Assembly (NCBI GenBank): GCA_017462345.1
Contig: JAFTRI010000031.1
Location: 1-38,095 of the forward strand
Reading direction: 5' to 3'
Origin: Muribaculaceae bacterium
GTDB lineage: Bacteria; Bacteroidota; Bacteroidia; Bacteroidales; Muribaculaceae
DNA: 38,095 bases
The translations under genes were made by a program, and so were the position numbers. The number at the start of each line of letters is the position of its first letter. Within the stretch, counting starts at the first letter, position 1. The notes beneath the pieces are model-generated. The model made no database searches and was not told where the DNA came from. It saw only the letters and a program-made list of their open reading frames with translations. This document shows, piece by piece, positions 27,968 through 36,800 of the stretch.

Positions 27968-28081
27968 ATTGCAAAAACTCAAAAATAGTTTTACATTTGT
28001 GTCGCATATCGCAAGCGGAGTCCCGATATGGGGCAATGCGGGCGGGATGCGAACATAAATAAAAAGCGTTTATCGACGCTT
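27968..28081 (+). promoter_or_regulatory. Promoter and structured leader of a possible small RNA
   Basis: ATTG (27968-27971) and a perfect TACATTTG (27992-27999) are 20 bases apart, a near-consensus promoter with no gene downstream. Transcription would begin near 28006. The region just downstream contains CATATCG (28005-28011) pairing with CGATATG (28024-28030), then a G-rich stretch and a hairpin (AAGCGT/ACGCTT, 28064-28081). I do not recognise an RNA family. Confidence 0.35.
28064..28081 (-). terminator. Possible terminator hairpin, minus strand
   Basis: A 6-bp stem AAGCGT/ACGCTT with a 6-base loop is followed, on the minus strand, by TTTATTTAT. It could stop read-through from the IS transposase. 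On the plus strand the following sequence (GTTCTTG) is a poorer U-run. Confidence 0.35.
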
Positions 28082-28174
28082 GTTCTTGATGGTTCGAAAT
28101 TTGGCAGTTTCTTTATCCAAGTCAAGAATGAGGCAACGATAGGCAGTTTCAGGTATGATAATTATGCAGCCGTT

Positions 28175-28311
28175 TACACGAGAGTGTGAATGTTGTATTT
28201 GTTGTTGTACAGCGTGAGGCTCCGCGTTGCTCGTTCAGCTTGGATGGGCATATGCCAAAGCCTCGAACCGTGGGACGAGTAACACATACAGACTCTCACG
28301 CTTTTTTTTTA
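28175..28311 (+). ncRNA. ssrS: Candidate 6S-like regulatory RNA
   Basis: The two ends pair in a closing stem, 28180-28193 with 28284-28297 (GAGAGT/ACTCTC plus further pairs broken by single mismatches), and nine T residues follow at 28302-28310. Inside is a large open region, then GAGGCT (28216-28221) pairing with AGCCTC (28259-28264) around a short apical hairpin. The core GGCTCCGCGTTG, then AAGCCT, then ACGAGTAACACAT follows the order of motifs in E. coli 6S RNA (GCUCCGCGGUUG, AAGCCU, ACGACACAU). 6S RNA binds the housekeeping RNA polymerase holoenzyme. There is no reading frame of note. The family call rests on this eye alignment; the structured-transcript call is firmer than the name. Confidence 0.55.
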
Positions 28312-28373
28312 TAACGTTTTGAGCCGGAATCGGGGGAGTCTATACGGTAGGGAAAAGAGGGCACAGTAGTTAT

Positions 28374-29443
28374 TTAGTGTGGGTAAGCGTAAAGCTTGGC
28401 AATGCGCAAGAGGAAAAATTTCTTATCGACGACACCCCTCAGATTGGCTCTGAAAAGTTTGATTTTAGCATTGAATGATTCCACCAATGCGTTTGAGGAA
28501 CGATTGCTGTAAAAGTTCAGAATCTCGTCATAGTGTTCGTAGAAGGTTGCGGCAATAACGTTGAATGGGTGAAGTCCTGCCTCTTCAACCTTGTTGTACC
28601 AACGGGCCATCGAAAGCCTGGCTGCGTCTTTAATCGTATTCTTGGAGAAGGTCATCCGTAAAGAATGGCGCAAGCCGTAAGCTGCCTTAATGTCGGGGTA
28701 ATTATCAAAGAGGATGGCCGCTCTTTCTTTTTGTGTCGAAGACCATTTGTCAGCAGGTTTAAAAAGCAGATAGCGTGACCGTATAAGCAGTTCTTTTCTC
28801 GTGTCGCCATTGGAATAACGAAAAGGCCCATACGGTTTACCCGAAAGCTTTGCCTCTTCCATTTCGTCATTGCACTGCTGTATCGCATCCCACCGGTGTT
28901 TGATACGAAGTTCCTGTACGGCATCGCAGGCTAATTCCTGTATGTGGAATCGGTCTATAACGCGACTGGCCTTCGGGAACGCTGTGCGTACAATTTTACG
29001 CATTGAATCCGACAAGTCCAGCGTAACTTCCTCCACTTGGTTGCGTTTATCCCCGTCAATCAATTTTAAGACTTCTATGACATCTTCTGATTTTGTCCCG
29101 GCAACAACGGCTACCAGGCTCTGGTCTCGTGTGCGGGCGTCTCTGTTGGTTAATAAAGGTGTATAACTCTCCGTTGGACAGCGACGATTCATCAATCGCC
29201 AAACGGGGGCCAATGTTATCGGCAAACAGCATCCATTCTTCTGCATGGTCCAATTGCTCCCAGCTGCGAAAGCCACTTAGCATCTCCTTGTATTGTCTAT
29301 CAAACAAATGTCCGTCTATGTGATAAAACTCCTCAAGCGTACGGCAAGTCACCGGGGATGTCTCCATACGTCTCTTTAAAAAAAGCCGCAAACTTTTTTG
29401 AGTAGCGGGTGCCTTTCTCCGTTACGCTGATTCGTCCTACAAA
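28374..29443 (-). pseudogene. ISL3-type DDE transposase (orfB), frameshifted
   Basis: The coding sequence can be followed in three frames. It begins FVGRISVTEKGTRYSKKF and reads to DLPYA, then stops near 29336. Homology continues in a second frame (TLEEFYHIDGHLF, GPRLAIDESSLSNGELYT), which contains the first acidic catalytic region. It shifts again near 29145 into a third frame (LTNRDARTRDQSL, GTKSEDVIEVLKLI, SRVIDRFHIQELA, NALVESFNAKIKLFRA) that runs intact to the stop. Two independent single-base indels make it a pseudogene unless they are sequencing errors. The C-terminal DDE_Tnp_ISL3 half is well preserved. Confidence 0.83.
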
Positions 29444-29733
29444 GCTTCTCCCGTTTGTTTATTCTTCCATCTGCGACGCCGTAATTTTAAGACTACTTTA
29501 TGATCCCTGATAGGAAAATCTGTAACAGAAACTGCATCCATAAACCCAAGTGACTCATATCCGTCACTCTCTTGATACGCTGTATTCATTCGTTCATCCA
29601 AATGAATCGTCATTGACATCGCGTTTATGTCTCGCTCATCAGTCTCGATTTTAACTATCGCAAAGCGTTCGAGTATTTCTTTGGGCAGTACGATACCCGC
29701 TAATTGTTCCAATATCTTTGTTCCCATATCCAT
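29437..29733 (-). CDS. ISAon1-type transposase N-terminal protein (orfA)
   Basis: This 98-residue protein is the small upstream frame of the element. It begins MDMGTKILEQLAGIVLPKE and ends in a basic motif (KLRRRRWKNKQTGEAL) that would precede the DNA-binding part of the transposase. In related Bacteroidales elements orfA and orfB are separate or joined by a -1 frameshift. Here orfB continues in the -1 frame from the last codons of orfA. Its product alone is unlikely to move the element. Confidence 0.75.
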   Translation of the reverse strand: MDMGTKILEQLAGIVLPKEILERFAIVKIETDERDINAMSMTIHLDERMNTAYQESDGYESLGFMDAVSVTDFPIRDHKVVLKLRRRRWKNKQTGEAL

Positions 29734-29781
29734 GCAAAGATAACTGTTTTATCTATTCCCACACCTTTTTGCTACTGTGCC

Positions 29782-29844
29782 GGGATATGTCCTTATTGTG
29801 GAGGCAGTGGAAAAGGAGTCGAAAAATGTAAACAATGTAATTAA
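29782..29844 (+). pseudogene. C-terminal remnant of a Cys-rich zinc-finger-like protein
   Basis: Directly against the right inverted repeat of the insertion sequence, an open frame without a start reads GICPYCGGSGKGVEKCKQCN and ends in TAA, 13 bases before the next gene. The CxxCxGxG...CxxC pattern resembles a DnaJ-type zinc finger. The rest of the gene is missing: the left flank of the element does not continue it. It was probably the upstream member of the operon below and was removed with the adjacent DNA. Base composition is AT-rich like the genes that follow. Confidence 0.45.
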
Positions 29845-29857
29845 ATTTATTTGTATT

Positions 29858-30133
29858 ATGAAAAAATTAGTTGGACAAGTTACAACAGAAGAGAAAAATG
29901 AAGTTCAAGCTCTTTTTGAACGCCGTAATGGGTTGAATGAGTTGGCGAAAATCTTAACTGTCGAAAATGAAGCCTTGGATGATAAACTTGTAAAAGATAT
30001 GGGTGAGGCAGGCACGAAATTCCAAAATTGGTGGAATGCAATGGCTCAAAAATATCAGTGGGAAAGTGTTGATGGTGGTAATTGGGAAATAGATTTTGAC
30101 ACTTGCAATATTTATTTAATTGACAATAATTGA
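29858..30133 (+). CDS. Cys-X-X-X-repeat peptide modification system protein (small)
   Basis: This 91-residue cytoplasmic protein has no signal peptide. It resembles, from memory, the small Bacteroidales family annotated as CXXX repeat peptide modification system protein, which accompanies radical-SAM maturases and Cys-repeat precursor peptides. Recognisable segments are [41 protein letters not shown] and [13 protein letters not shown]. The molecular activity is unknown. The ATG at 29858 is preferred; a longer frame begins inside the insertion-sequence repeat and has no coding character there. It lies 4 bases before tatA in an AT-rich island. No precursor peptide or radical-SAM gene remains nearby. 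Confidence 0.6.
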   Translation: MKKLVGQVTTEEKNEVQALFERRNGLNELAKILTVENEALDDKLVKDMGEAGTKFQNWWNAMAQKYQWESVDGGNWEIDFDTCNIYLIDNN

Positions 30134-30137
30134 TTTT

Positions 30138-30377
30138 ATGTTAGGAACAACCGAACTACTGCTTTTAGGTGGACTGGCTTTGTTGATTTTTGGAGGTAAG
30201 AAAGTCCCAGAACTGATGCGAGGGTTGGGGCAAGGTGTCAAAGAGTTCAAGAAAGGTATGAGTGATTGTGACGATGTGATGACTTCGAATAATGAAGCCC
30301 TCCTATCTAATGAAGAAAATGTGAATAATATTCCATTAGAAGAAAAAGATTGTTCGAATAATGTGGAACAAAAATGA
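30138..30377 (+). CDS. tatA: Twin-arginine translocase subunit TatA/TatE
   Basis: This 79-residue protein has the TatA plan. A short N-terminal membrane helix ([15 protein letters not shown]) is followed by the [20 protein letters not shown] amphipathic helix and an acidic, unstructured tail containing two Cys. TatA forms the pore-like assembly that moves folded Tat substrates after TatC binds the twin-arginine signal. The start at 30138 is 4 bases past the preceding stop; an upstream TTG is less likely. It overlaps the start of the damaged tatC by 17 bases. It may be orphaned, because its partner here is broken. Confidence 0.88.
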   Translation: MLGTTELLLLGGLALLIFGGKKVPELMRGLGQGVKEFKKGMSDCDDVMTSNNEALLSNEENVNNIPLEEKDCSNNVEQK

Positions 30378-30815
30378 TAATCAGTTACTAACATTCGGCG
30401 GACGCTTAGAAGTGCTTCGCCGAATGTTATTTCGGATTTTGGGCGTAACTGCTATTATTGCAGTTGTCATATTCGTAATTAAAGATGTTGCATGGGGGAT
30501 TCTGTTAGCTCCAAGCGAGTATGACTTCGTGACATATCGTTATATGGAAAATTTCATACAATGGTTTGGTATTGATTTTTCGTTTGATAAGTATGTGGTT
30601 GGTTACCTGTAATAATTTACTTATTGGCAAAAATGGGGATGGTGAATTTCCAGATATTGTCAAAATATCGAAAATATGCACTTTTTATCATCACGGCTAT
30701 ATCTGCTATTATAACACCTCCGGATATAATGTCATGTGTTCTTGTCGCCTTACCTCTATATGCTCTGTATGAGTGTAGTATATGGATAGCCAAAAAGGTC
30801 AATAGAATAGTATAA
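30361..30815 (+). pseudogene. tatC: tatC with internal deletion
   Basis: The N-terminal part reads LLTFGGRLEVLRRMLFRILG, then ILLAPSEYDFVTYRYMENF, the standard TatC opening and first periplasmic region. It runs to about residue 82 and stops at 30610-30612. From about 30608, in the next frame, the sequence resumes with PVIIYLLAKMG, LSKYRKYALFIITAISAI and ITPPD, the last third of TatC. Roughly 130 middle residues, holding three or four of the six membrane helices, are missing, and the two halves are out of frame. A functional receptor cannot be made from this locus. Confidence 0.85.
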
Positions 30816-30933
30816 TCCATATAATTTCAATTGTGCTATTCGGGAATAATGGTTTTATATCTGCTATGGTAAGCAAAGTCTCAGAATCGTAGTAAAACGA
30901 AAACTATAACGATGATAAATTGGGGGGAGATGT

Positions 30934-30963
30934 TTTGAGTGGGGGAAATTTTGTGTTACTTTG
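30934..30963 (+). promoter_or_regulatory. Likely promoter of the lnb-like operon
   Basis: TTTG (30934-30937) and TTACTTTG (30956-30963, 7 of 8 to consensus) are 18 bases apart. The -7 element ends 25 bases before the ATG at 30989, which supports that start over an upstream ATG at 30920. Confidence 0.5.
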
Positions 30964-30988
30964 CAGGGAATTACAGATAATTGAACTG

Positions 30989-32188
30989 ATGGGATTCCTG
31001 AAATATTTTGTGTCTCTTGTGTTGTCGTGTACGGCTCTGGCTGTTATGGGACATAATGATACGGTGAGGGTGAGCATGATTACCTGTCATGCCGGCAGCG
31101 ATATCTATGAATTGTGCGGGCATTCGGCTTTACGGATACAGGCAGGGGGTGATGATATTGCCGTGAATTATGGCATGTTTGATTTTGATGCGCCCAATTT
31201 TGTGTACCGTTTTGTCAAAGGAGAGACTGACTACATGGTCGGGGCATATCCGTTCGAACGTTTCTTGCGCTCTTATCTGAGGGATGGCCGTCGTGTCGTG
31301 GAGCAGGAACTGAATCTGACCCAACAGCAATCCCGCAGGATGTTAAGGCTTGTGGAGGAGAACCTGTTGCCGGAAAACCGTGTGTACCGTTACAATTATG
31401 TCAAGGATAATTGTGCCACACGACCTGTCGCAATAATAGAACGGGCGATAGGGGACACCATAACGTTTCCTGTGTCAGAAACCGGTGGGGTTGGACTTTC
31501 GAGTTTCCGCGATGAGATGAGGCGATTCCACAAAAATTATCCGTGGTATCAATTTGGGATAGACTTGTGTCTCGGGAACGGTATCGATTACGTTATCACG
31601 GCGAGGGAAAAGGGATTTGCCCCGGAAACGCTTGAACAATTGCTCTGTTGTGCTACAATACCTGACTCGGCCGGTGTGACAGTCCCTCTCGTAAAGAGAA
31701 CAAGCATAATAAACGAGGGTAAGCCCGGAGGGGTGGTTGACGGTCCCACGCCGTGGTATATTACGCCGATGGCTGTGGCATGGCTGTTGCTTGCCGTGAT
31801 TGTGGCCGTATCGGTTTATGACATCAGGAGGAGGGGTATATTTCGTGTGGCCGATACATTACTTTTCGGTATCGAGGGGCTGGCGGGATGCTTGCTGACA
31901 TTTCTGATATTCGTGTCAGTGCATGAGGCCACGTCTCCCAACTGGCTGTATCTGTGGCTTAATCCGTTGTGTTTTATTCCCGCAGTCGTAGTGTGGACAA
32001 AAAAACATGTCAGGCTGTTAATGTCATGTCATTTTGCTAATTTTGTGGCATTGTTTTTGTTATTGATATTGTTGGGCTGTGGTGTCCAGTCGGGTAACCC
32101 CGCGTTCATTCCGCTGATACTTGCCTCTGCCATACGTTCAATAACCTGTCTGTATAATATCCGATGTTCTGTAAAGACAAAAGCATAA
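30989..32188 (+). CDS. lnb: Lnb-like lipoprotein N-acyltransferase (DUF4105)
   Basis: This 399-residue membrane protein has an N-terminal signal/anchor and a periplasmic DUF4105 domain (about residues 25-250). Conserved Cys/His motifs are ITCHAGSDIYELCGHSALRI and YNYVKDNCATRPVAI. About five membrane helices follow. The arrangement matches the Bacteroidetes Lnb family, recently described as adding the third acyl chain to lipoproteins. I infer the catalytic Cys-His from conservation and did not verify it. The start at 30989 gives a normal signal segment (MGFLKYFVSLVLSC). Its last 25 bases overlap the next gene, and secA follows that. Confidence 0.75.
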   Translation: MGFLKYFVSLVLSCTALAVMGHNDTVRVSMITCHAGSDIYELCGHSALRIQAGGDDIAVNYGMFDFDAPNFVYRFVKGETDYMVGAYPFERFLRSYLRDGRRVVEQELNLTQQQSRRMLRLVEENLLPENRVYRYNYVKDNCATRPVAIIERAIGDTITFPVSETGGVGLSSFRDEMRRFHKNYPWYQFGIDLCLGNGIDYVITAREKGFAPETLEQLLCCATIPDSAGVTVPLVKRTSIINEGKPGGVVDGPTPWYITPMAVAWLLLAVIVAVSVYDIRRRGIFRVADTLLFGIEGLAGCLLTFLIFVSVHEATSPNWLYLWLNPLCFIPAVVVWTKKHVRLLMSCHFANFVALFLLLILLGCGVQSGNPAFIPLILASAIRSITCLYNIRCSVKTKA

Positions 32189-33765
32189 CCAGTCGCGTAG
32201 CGCTTGCCATTGTTGCCTCGATGGTGACCATGACTGCCGTTGCACAAGCCCCGGCAAAGCGTCCGGCACTTGTGGTGGGTATCATGGTCGACGGATTGCG
32301 CTCGGAGTATATCGAGTTACTCAAAGGGTATTTTACCGAGGGGGGATTCAAGCGCATGATGCGTGACGGTGTGGTGCTTGAAAATGTCGAGTACGGGAAT
32401 GGGGTAGATGCTGCAGCAGCGACCGCAATGATATACACCGGTGCTCCTGCGTCGGTCAATGGGATTCCTTCCTCGGTCGTATATGATCCCGAAAATAAAC
32501 GCAGTTACCCGATACTGCTCGATCCTACCAAAATAGGTAATTATACCGATGAGACTTATTCGCCGGGTGCATTGCTTGTGTCAACCCTTGCTGACGAGAT
32601 ACGCATAGATGACAATGGCATGGGATATGTATACTCGGTATCACCCGATGCCATACAGTCGATACTGATGACAGGTCATGCCGGAAACAGTGCCTTCTGG
32701 ATAAACGACGTGAGCGGCAAGTGGGCTACCACAACCTATTATAAGGACGTGCCTGCCGCGATACAGTCGCGTAATTTAAAGACTCCGTTATCTTCCCGTT
32801 TAGACACGTTGTCGTGGATTCCGTCGATGCCTCTTGAGCAGTATCCGGATCTTGCCACGTACAAACGCTACTATCCGTTCCGTCACATGTTCCTACGCAA
32901 GGATAAAGACCGTTACCGGAACTACAAGCAGTCGGCTCCTGTCAATGCCGAAGTGACCAGTGTCGCTACTGACTACATAACCGGTATGTCTCTCGGTAAA
33001 CGCGGGACAATGGATATGCTCAATATCGGTTATACGCTTGAGCCGTTTCCGCAATCCAAGGATGCCGACCACCGGCTTGAAATGATGGATTCCTACATCA
33101 GGCTCGACCGGAATCTCCAGCAGCTGTTTTCGGCAATCGACCGGAATGTGGGGATGGAGAACACGCTTGTGTTCCTTGCCGGGACACCGGTCCAGTCAAA
33201 CGGCAAGCGCGATGACGAGAAATGGGGTATCCCTTATGGTGAGTTCCTGCCACGCCGCGCCGTGTCGCTGCTCAACATGTACCTGATGGCGATATATGGT
33301 AACGGGGACTGGGTTAACGGGTATCATAACGGTCAGTTTTTTCTCAATCACAAGCTGATTAAGGAACAGGACAAGAATGTTAAGGAAATGCGTGCTGAGG
33401 CTGCCGGATTCCTTGCACGTATGAGCGGAGTCAGCGAGGCTTTCACAATCGATGACATCACGTCGGGAAATAGCGGGATAAATGCGCAGGCGCGCAAACG
33501 CAATACACATCTGGCTCATGCCGGCGACGTGTTCGTGACGGTCAATCCGGGATGGGAGACAGTTGAGGATGACGGGGTGACAGAAAAACGTACCGTGTCA
33601 AGAATAAATGCCTTGTCGTCCCCGGTTTTCATAATGGCTCCGGAGTTGGCTCCGCAGCGTATCGGTGACGGTGTCGATGCCCTGGCCATATCACCGACGA
33701 TAGCCCGTCTGTTGCGTATACGTTCACCGAATGCAGCGTCGTTATCGCCATTGCATCTAAAATGA
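32164..33765 (+). CDS. Alkaline-phosphatase-superfamily protein lacking catalytic residues
   Basis: This 533-residue exported protein (signal peptide ending near AVAQA) has the overall sequence plan of PafA-like alkaline phosphatases. It keeps GIMVDGLRSEY (Asp43, a metal ligand position), GGFKRMM, IYTGAPASVNGI and FWINDVSGKWATTTYY. The DSYIRLDRNLQQLF and ENTLVFLAG segments are also kept. The active-site positions differ. The nucleophile motif (usually TxPGH) is AAAAT at 83-87, the usual SDxxGH is NIGYTLE, and the usual TADHG is LAGTPV. The final His motif reads INALSSP. It is therefore probably a pseudoenzyme. It overlaps the lnb-like gene by 25 bases and precedes secA by 129. Confidence 0.83.
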   Translation: MFCKDKSITSRVALAIVASMVTMTAVAQAPAKRPALVVGIMVDGLRSEYIELLKGYFTEGGFKRMMRDGVVLENVEYGNGVDAAAATAMIYTGAPASVNGIPSSVVYDPENKRSYPILLDPTKIGNYTDETYSPGALLVSTLADEIRIDDNGMGYVYSVSPDAIQSILMTGHAGNSAFWINDVSGKWATTTYYKDVPAAIQSRNLKTPLSSRLDTLSWIPSMPLEQYPDLATYKRYYPFRHMFLRKDKDRYRNYKQSAPVNAEVTSVATDYITGMSLGKRGTMDMLNIGYTLEPFPQSKDADHRLEMMDSYIRLDRNLQQLFSAIDRNVGMENTLVFLAGTPVQSNGKRDDEKWGIPYGEFLPRRAVSLLNMYLMAIYGNGDWVNGYHNGQFFLNHKLIKEQDKNVKEMRAEAAGFLARMSGVSEAFTIDDITSGNSGINAQARKRNTHLAHAGDVFVTVNPGWETVEDDGVTEKRTVSRINALSSPVFIMAPELAPQRIGDGVDALAISPTIARLLRIRSPNAASLSPLHLK

Positions 33766-33810
33766 TGCGATTTATATAGGCGAGACGCACTTATTTCTCA
33801 AGGATTTAAA

Positions 33811-33818
33811 CTATCTTT
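33811..33818 (+). promoter_or_regulatory. -7 promoter element of secA
   Basis: TATCTTTG is a perfect TAnnTTTG match, 76 bases before the secA ATG. No TTTG is at the right distance upstream. The leader has a G+C-rich stretch (GCCGGCTTTGCCC...GGCGGG) that may fold. Confidence 0.5.
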
Positions 33819-33894
33819 GTGCCGGCTTTGCCCTTTGGCGGGTGGGGTCATTAAATTCCCAAACAAGTAAAAAACAATAAAACATAACAGAATA

Positions 33895-36800
33895 ATGTCA
33901 TTTACATCATTCCTAAACAAGATTTTCGGCAACAAGTCACAACGGGACCTGAAAGAGATCCAGCCGATTGTCAATAAGATAAAAGCACTCATCCCACAGA
34001 TGCAGGGGCTGAGCAATGATGAGCTGCGCGAGACGGTAGCGAATGTGCGCAAGTCGTTGGCCGACAGTATTGCCGCAGATGAGAATGCCATCGCCGAAAT
34101 AAAGGCTAAGGTGGAGGAACTGCCGTTTGACGAACGTCAACCGCTGTGGGACGAGATAGACAAGCATGAAAAGAATATACTTGATATTCTTGAGCGAGGG
34201 CTTGATGAGAACCTGCCCGTGGTGTTTGCTGCAGTACGTGAGACCGCAGCGAGGTTTGCCGCAAACGAGACCGTGGAAGTTACTGCCACTCAGATGGACC
34301 GGGATCTTGCCGCGGCAGGAAAGGACTTTGTCAGTATAGAAGGAGACAAGGCTTTGTACAAGAATCACTGGATTGCCGGCGGAAACGAAATAGTGTGGGA
34401 CATGGTACACTATGATGTCCAGCTCATAGGCGGTATAACGCTTCATCAGGGAAAGATTGCCGAGATGGCTACCGGTGAAGGAAAAACGCTTGTGGCTACG
34501 CTTCCGGTGTTCCTCCGTTCGCTCTCTGGCCGAGGTGTGCATGTCGTGACAGTCAACGACTACCTGTCAAAGCGTGACTCGGAATGGATGGGACCGTTGT
34601 ACATGTTCCACGGGTCTACTGTCGACTGTATAGACAAGCACCAGCCCAATACTCCCGAACGTCGTGCGGCGTATAATTGTGACATTACATTCGGTACAAA
34701 CAACGAGTTCGGCTTTGACTACCTTCGTGACAATATGGCGATGTCACCGCTTGATATGGTACAGCGCAAGCATTATTATGCAATTGTCGATGAGGTTGAC
34801 TCGGTGCTTATAGATGATGCCCGTACCCCGCTTATCATCTCCGGTCCTGTGCCTAAAGGCGATGACCAGCTGTTTAATGAATACCGCCCCAATGTGGAAA
34901 AAGTGGTGCAGGCACAACGTCGTCTTGTCACCCAGATATTGAGTGAGGCGAAGACAAAGATTGCTTCGGAGGACAAGGAGGTACGCAAAGAGGGGGCATT
35001 GCTGTTGTTCCGTGCCTACAAGGGGCTTCCTAAAAACGGTGCCCTCATCAAGTTCCTCAGTCAGGAGGGTATGAAGCAGATCCTGCTTGACACTGAGGCA
35101 TACTACTTGCAGGACAATGCGCGTGAAATGCCAAAGGCAACCGATCCGTTGTACTTCGTTATAGATGAGAAGAACCGTAGTGTGGAACTGACGGACAAGG
35201 GTATCGACGAACTTACCGGAAAGAGCAGTGACCCGCAATTTTTTGTGCTTCCGGATATTGCCGCCCAGTTGTCGGAACTCGAGAATATTGCCGATGTTGC
35301 CGAGCGTCAGCAACGTAAGGACGACCTGATGCAGAACTATGCCGTGAAAGCCGAGCGTGTACACACGGTGACACAGCTCCTGAAGGCGTATACACTCTTT
35401 GAAAAAGATGTCGAATACGTTATAGATGACAACAAGATCAAGATTGTCGACGAACAGACCGGACGTATTATGGAGGGACGTCGTTACAGTGACGGGCTGC
35501 ATCAGGCTATCGAGGCCAAAGAGGGTGTAAAGGTGGAGGCCGCTACACAGACGTTTGCGACCATTACATTGCAGAACTATTTCCGTATGTACCACAAGTT
35601 GGCCGGAATGACCGGTACTGCCGAGACTGAGGCAGGCGAGTTGTGGGATATCTACAAACTTGATGTGGTTACAATCCCGACTAACCGTCCTATTGCGCGT
35701 ATCGACATGAACGACCGTGTATATAAGACCAAAAAGGAAAAATATGCAGCGGTAATCGAGGAGATCGTCAGCATGGTTGAAAAGGGGCGTCCGGTACTTG
35801 TCGGAACAACTTCGGTAGAAATCTCGGAACTGTTAAGCCGCATGCTGACCCTGCGGCATATCCCTCACAATGTGCTTAACGCCAAGTTGCATCAGAAGGA
35901 GGCCGACATCGTTGCCCTTGCCGGTAAGGCTGGAACGGTGACTATCGCAACCAATATGGCGGGTCGCGGTACCGACATCAAGCTGCCGGCAGAGGTAAAG
36001 GATGCGGGAGGTCTTGCAATCATCGGTACCGAGCGTCATGAGTCCCGCCGTGTCGACCGCCAGTTACGCGGACGTGCAGGACGTCAGGGCGACCCGGGCT
36101 CATCAGTGTTCTATGTGTCGTTTGAGGATCAGCTCATGCGCCTCTTTGCCACTGACCGCGTGATGAAGATGCTTGACACTCTCGGACTTAAAGAGGGAGA
36201 GATGATTGATTCCAAGATGGTGACGCGTGCTATTGAAAATGCGCAGAAACGTGTCGAGGAAAATAACTTCGGAATACGTAAACGCCTGCTTGAATATGAT
36301 GACGTAATGAACAAGCAGCGTACTTATATCTATTCCCGCCGTCATCATGCGTTGCTCGGAGAACGTATAGGAATCGATATTGCCAATATGCTTTATGACA
36401 CGATTGAGAATATTGTCAATACCTACGATTCACCAAATGATTATCAGGATTTGACTCTCGAACTGTTCAAGGTGCTCACTATTGAAACGCCGTTTACTGA
36501 GGACGAGTTCAAGAACATGAGCAAAGAGGAAATGACAGATAGGATCAATGTGGCTGCCAATGAGGCATTTGCCCGTAAGGGACAGCGCATTGTCGAGATT
36601 GCACAACCGGTAATCAAGGATTGGGTGGAGAACCGTGAAGCCAAGGGTAAGATTCTTGTTCCTATCACTGACGGTAAGCGTATTTTTAATCTTCCGGTAG
36701 ACATCCTTGAAGCATATAATTCAGAGTGCAAGTCGATCGTGAAGGAATGGCATAAGGCGATCCTGCTTGTGACAATCGATGAATTATGGAAGGAACATTT

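Larger units (their letters stand above)
28360..29781 (-). mobile_element. ISAon1/ISL3-like insertion sequence, degenerate
   Basis: The element is 1,422 bp long, bounded by 24-bp terminal inverted repeats at 28360-28383 and 29758-29781. The outer ten bases (GGCACAGTAG) and inner seven (GTGTGGG) match exactly; the seven between them mostly differ. Two transposase reading frames lie inside on the minus strand. The flanking 8-mers (GAAAAGAG on the left, GGGATATG on the right) are not a target duplication. The second transposase frame is broken twice. The copy is therefore probably inactive and has rearranged since insertion. Confidence 0.85.

Noticed and set aside
27862-28062. 66-codon frame in the non-coding region
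   Set aside because: It spans a promoter and a hairpin, shows no family resemblance and has no start signal; the stretch is better explained as non-coding.
28352-29789. 8-bp target duplication for the insertion sequence
   Set aside because: GAAAAGAG and GGGATATG do not match, and shifting the ends by one or two bases does not help.
29777-29857. Longer start for the CXXX-type gene
   Set aside because: It begins inside the insertion-sequence repeat; another frame there encodes the Cys-rich remnant, and the family N-terminus is KKLVGQ.
34744-35595. Long open frame (283 codons) antisense to secA
   Set aside because: It lies wholly within secA, has no family motif, and follows from the codon pattern of the opposite strand.
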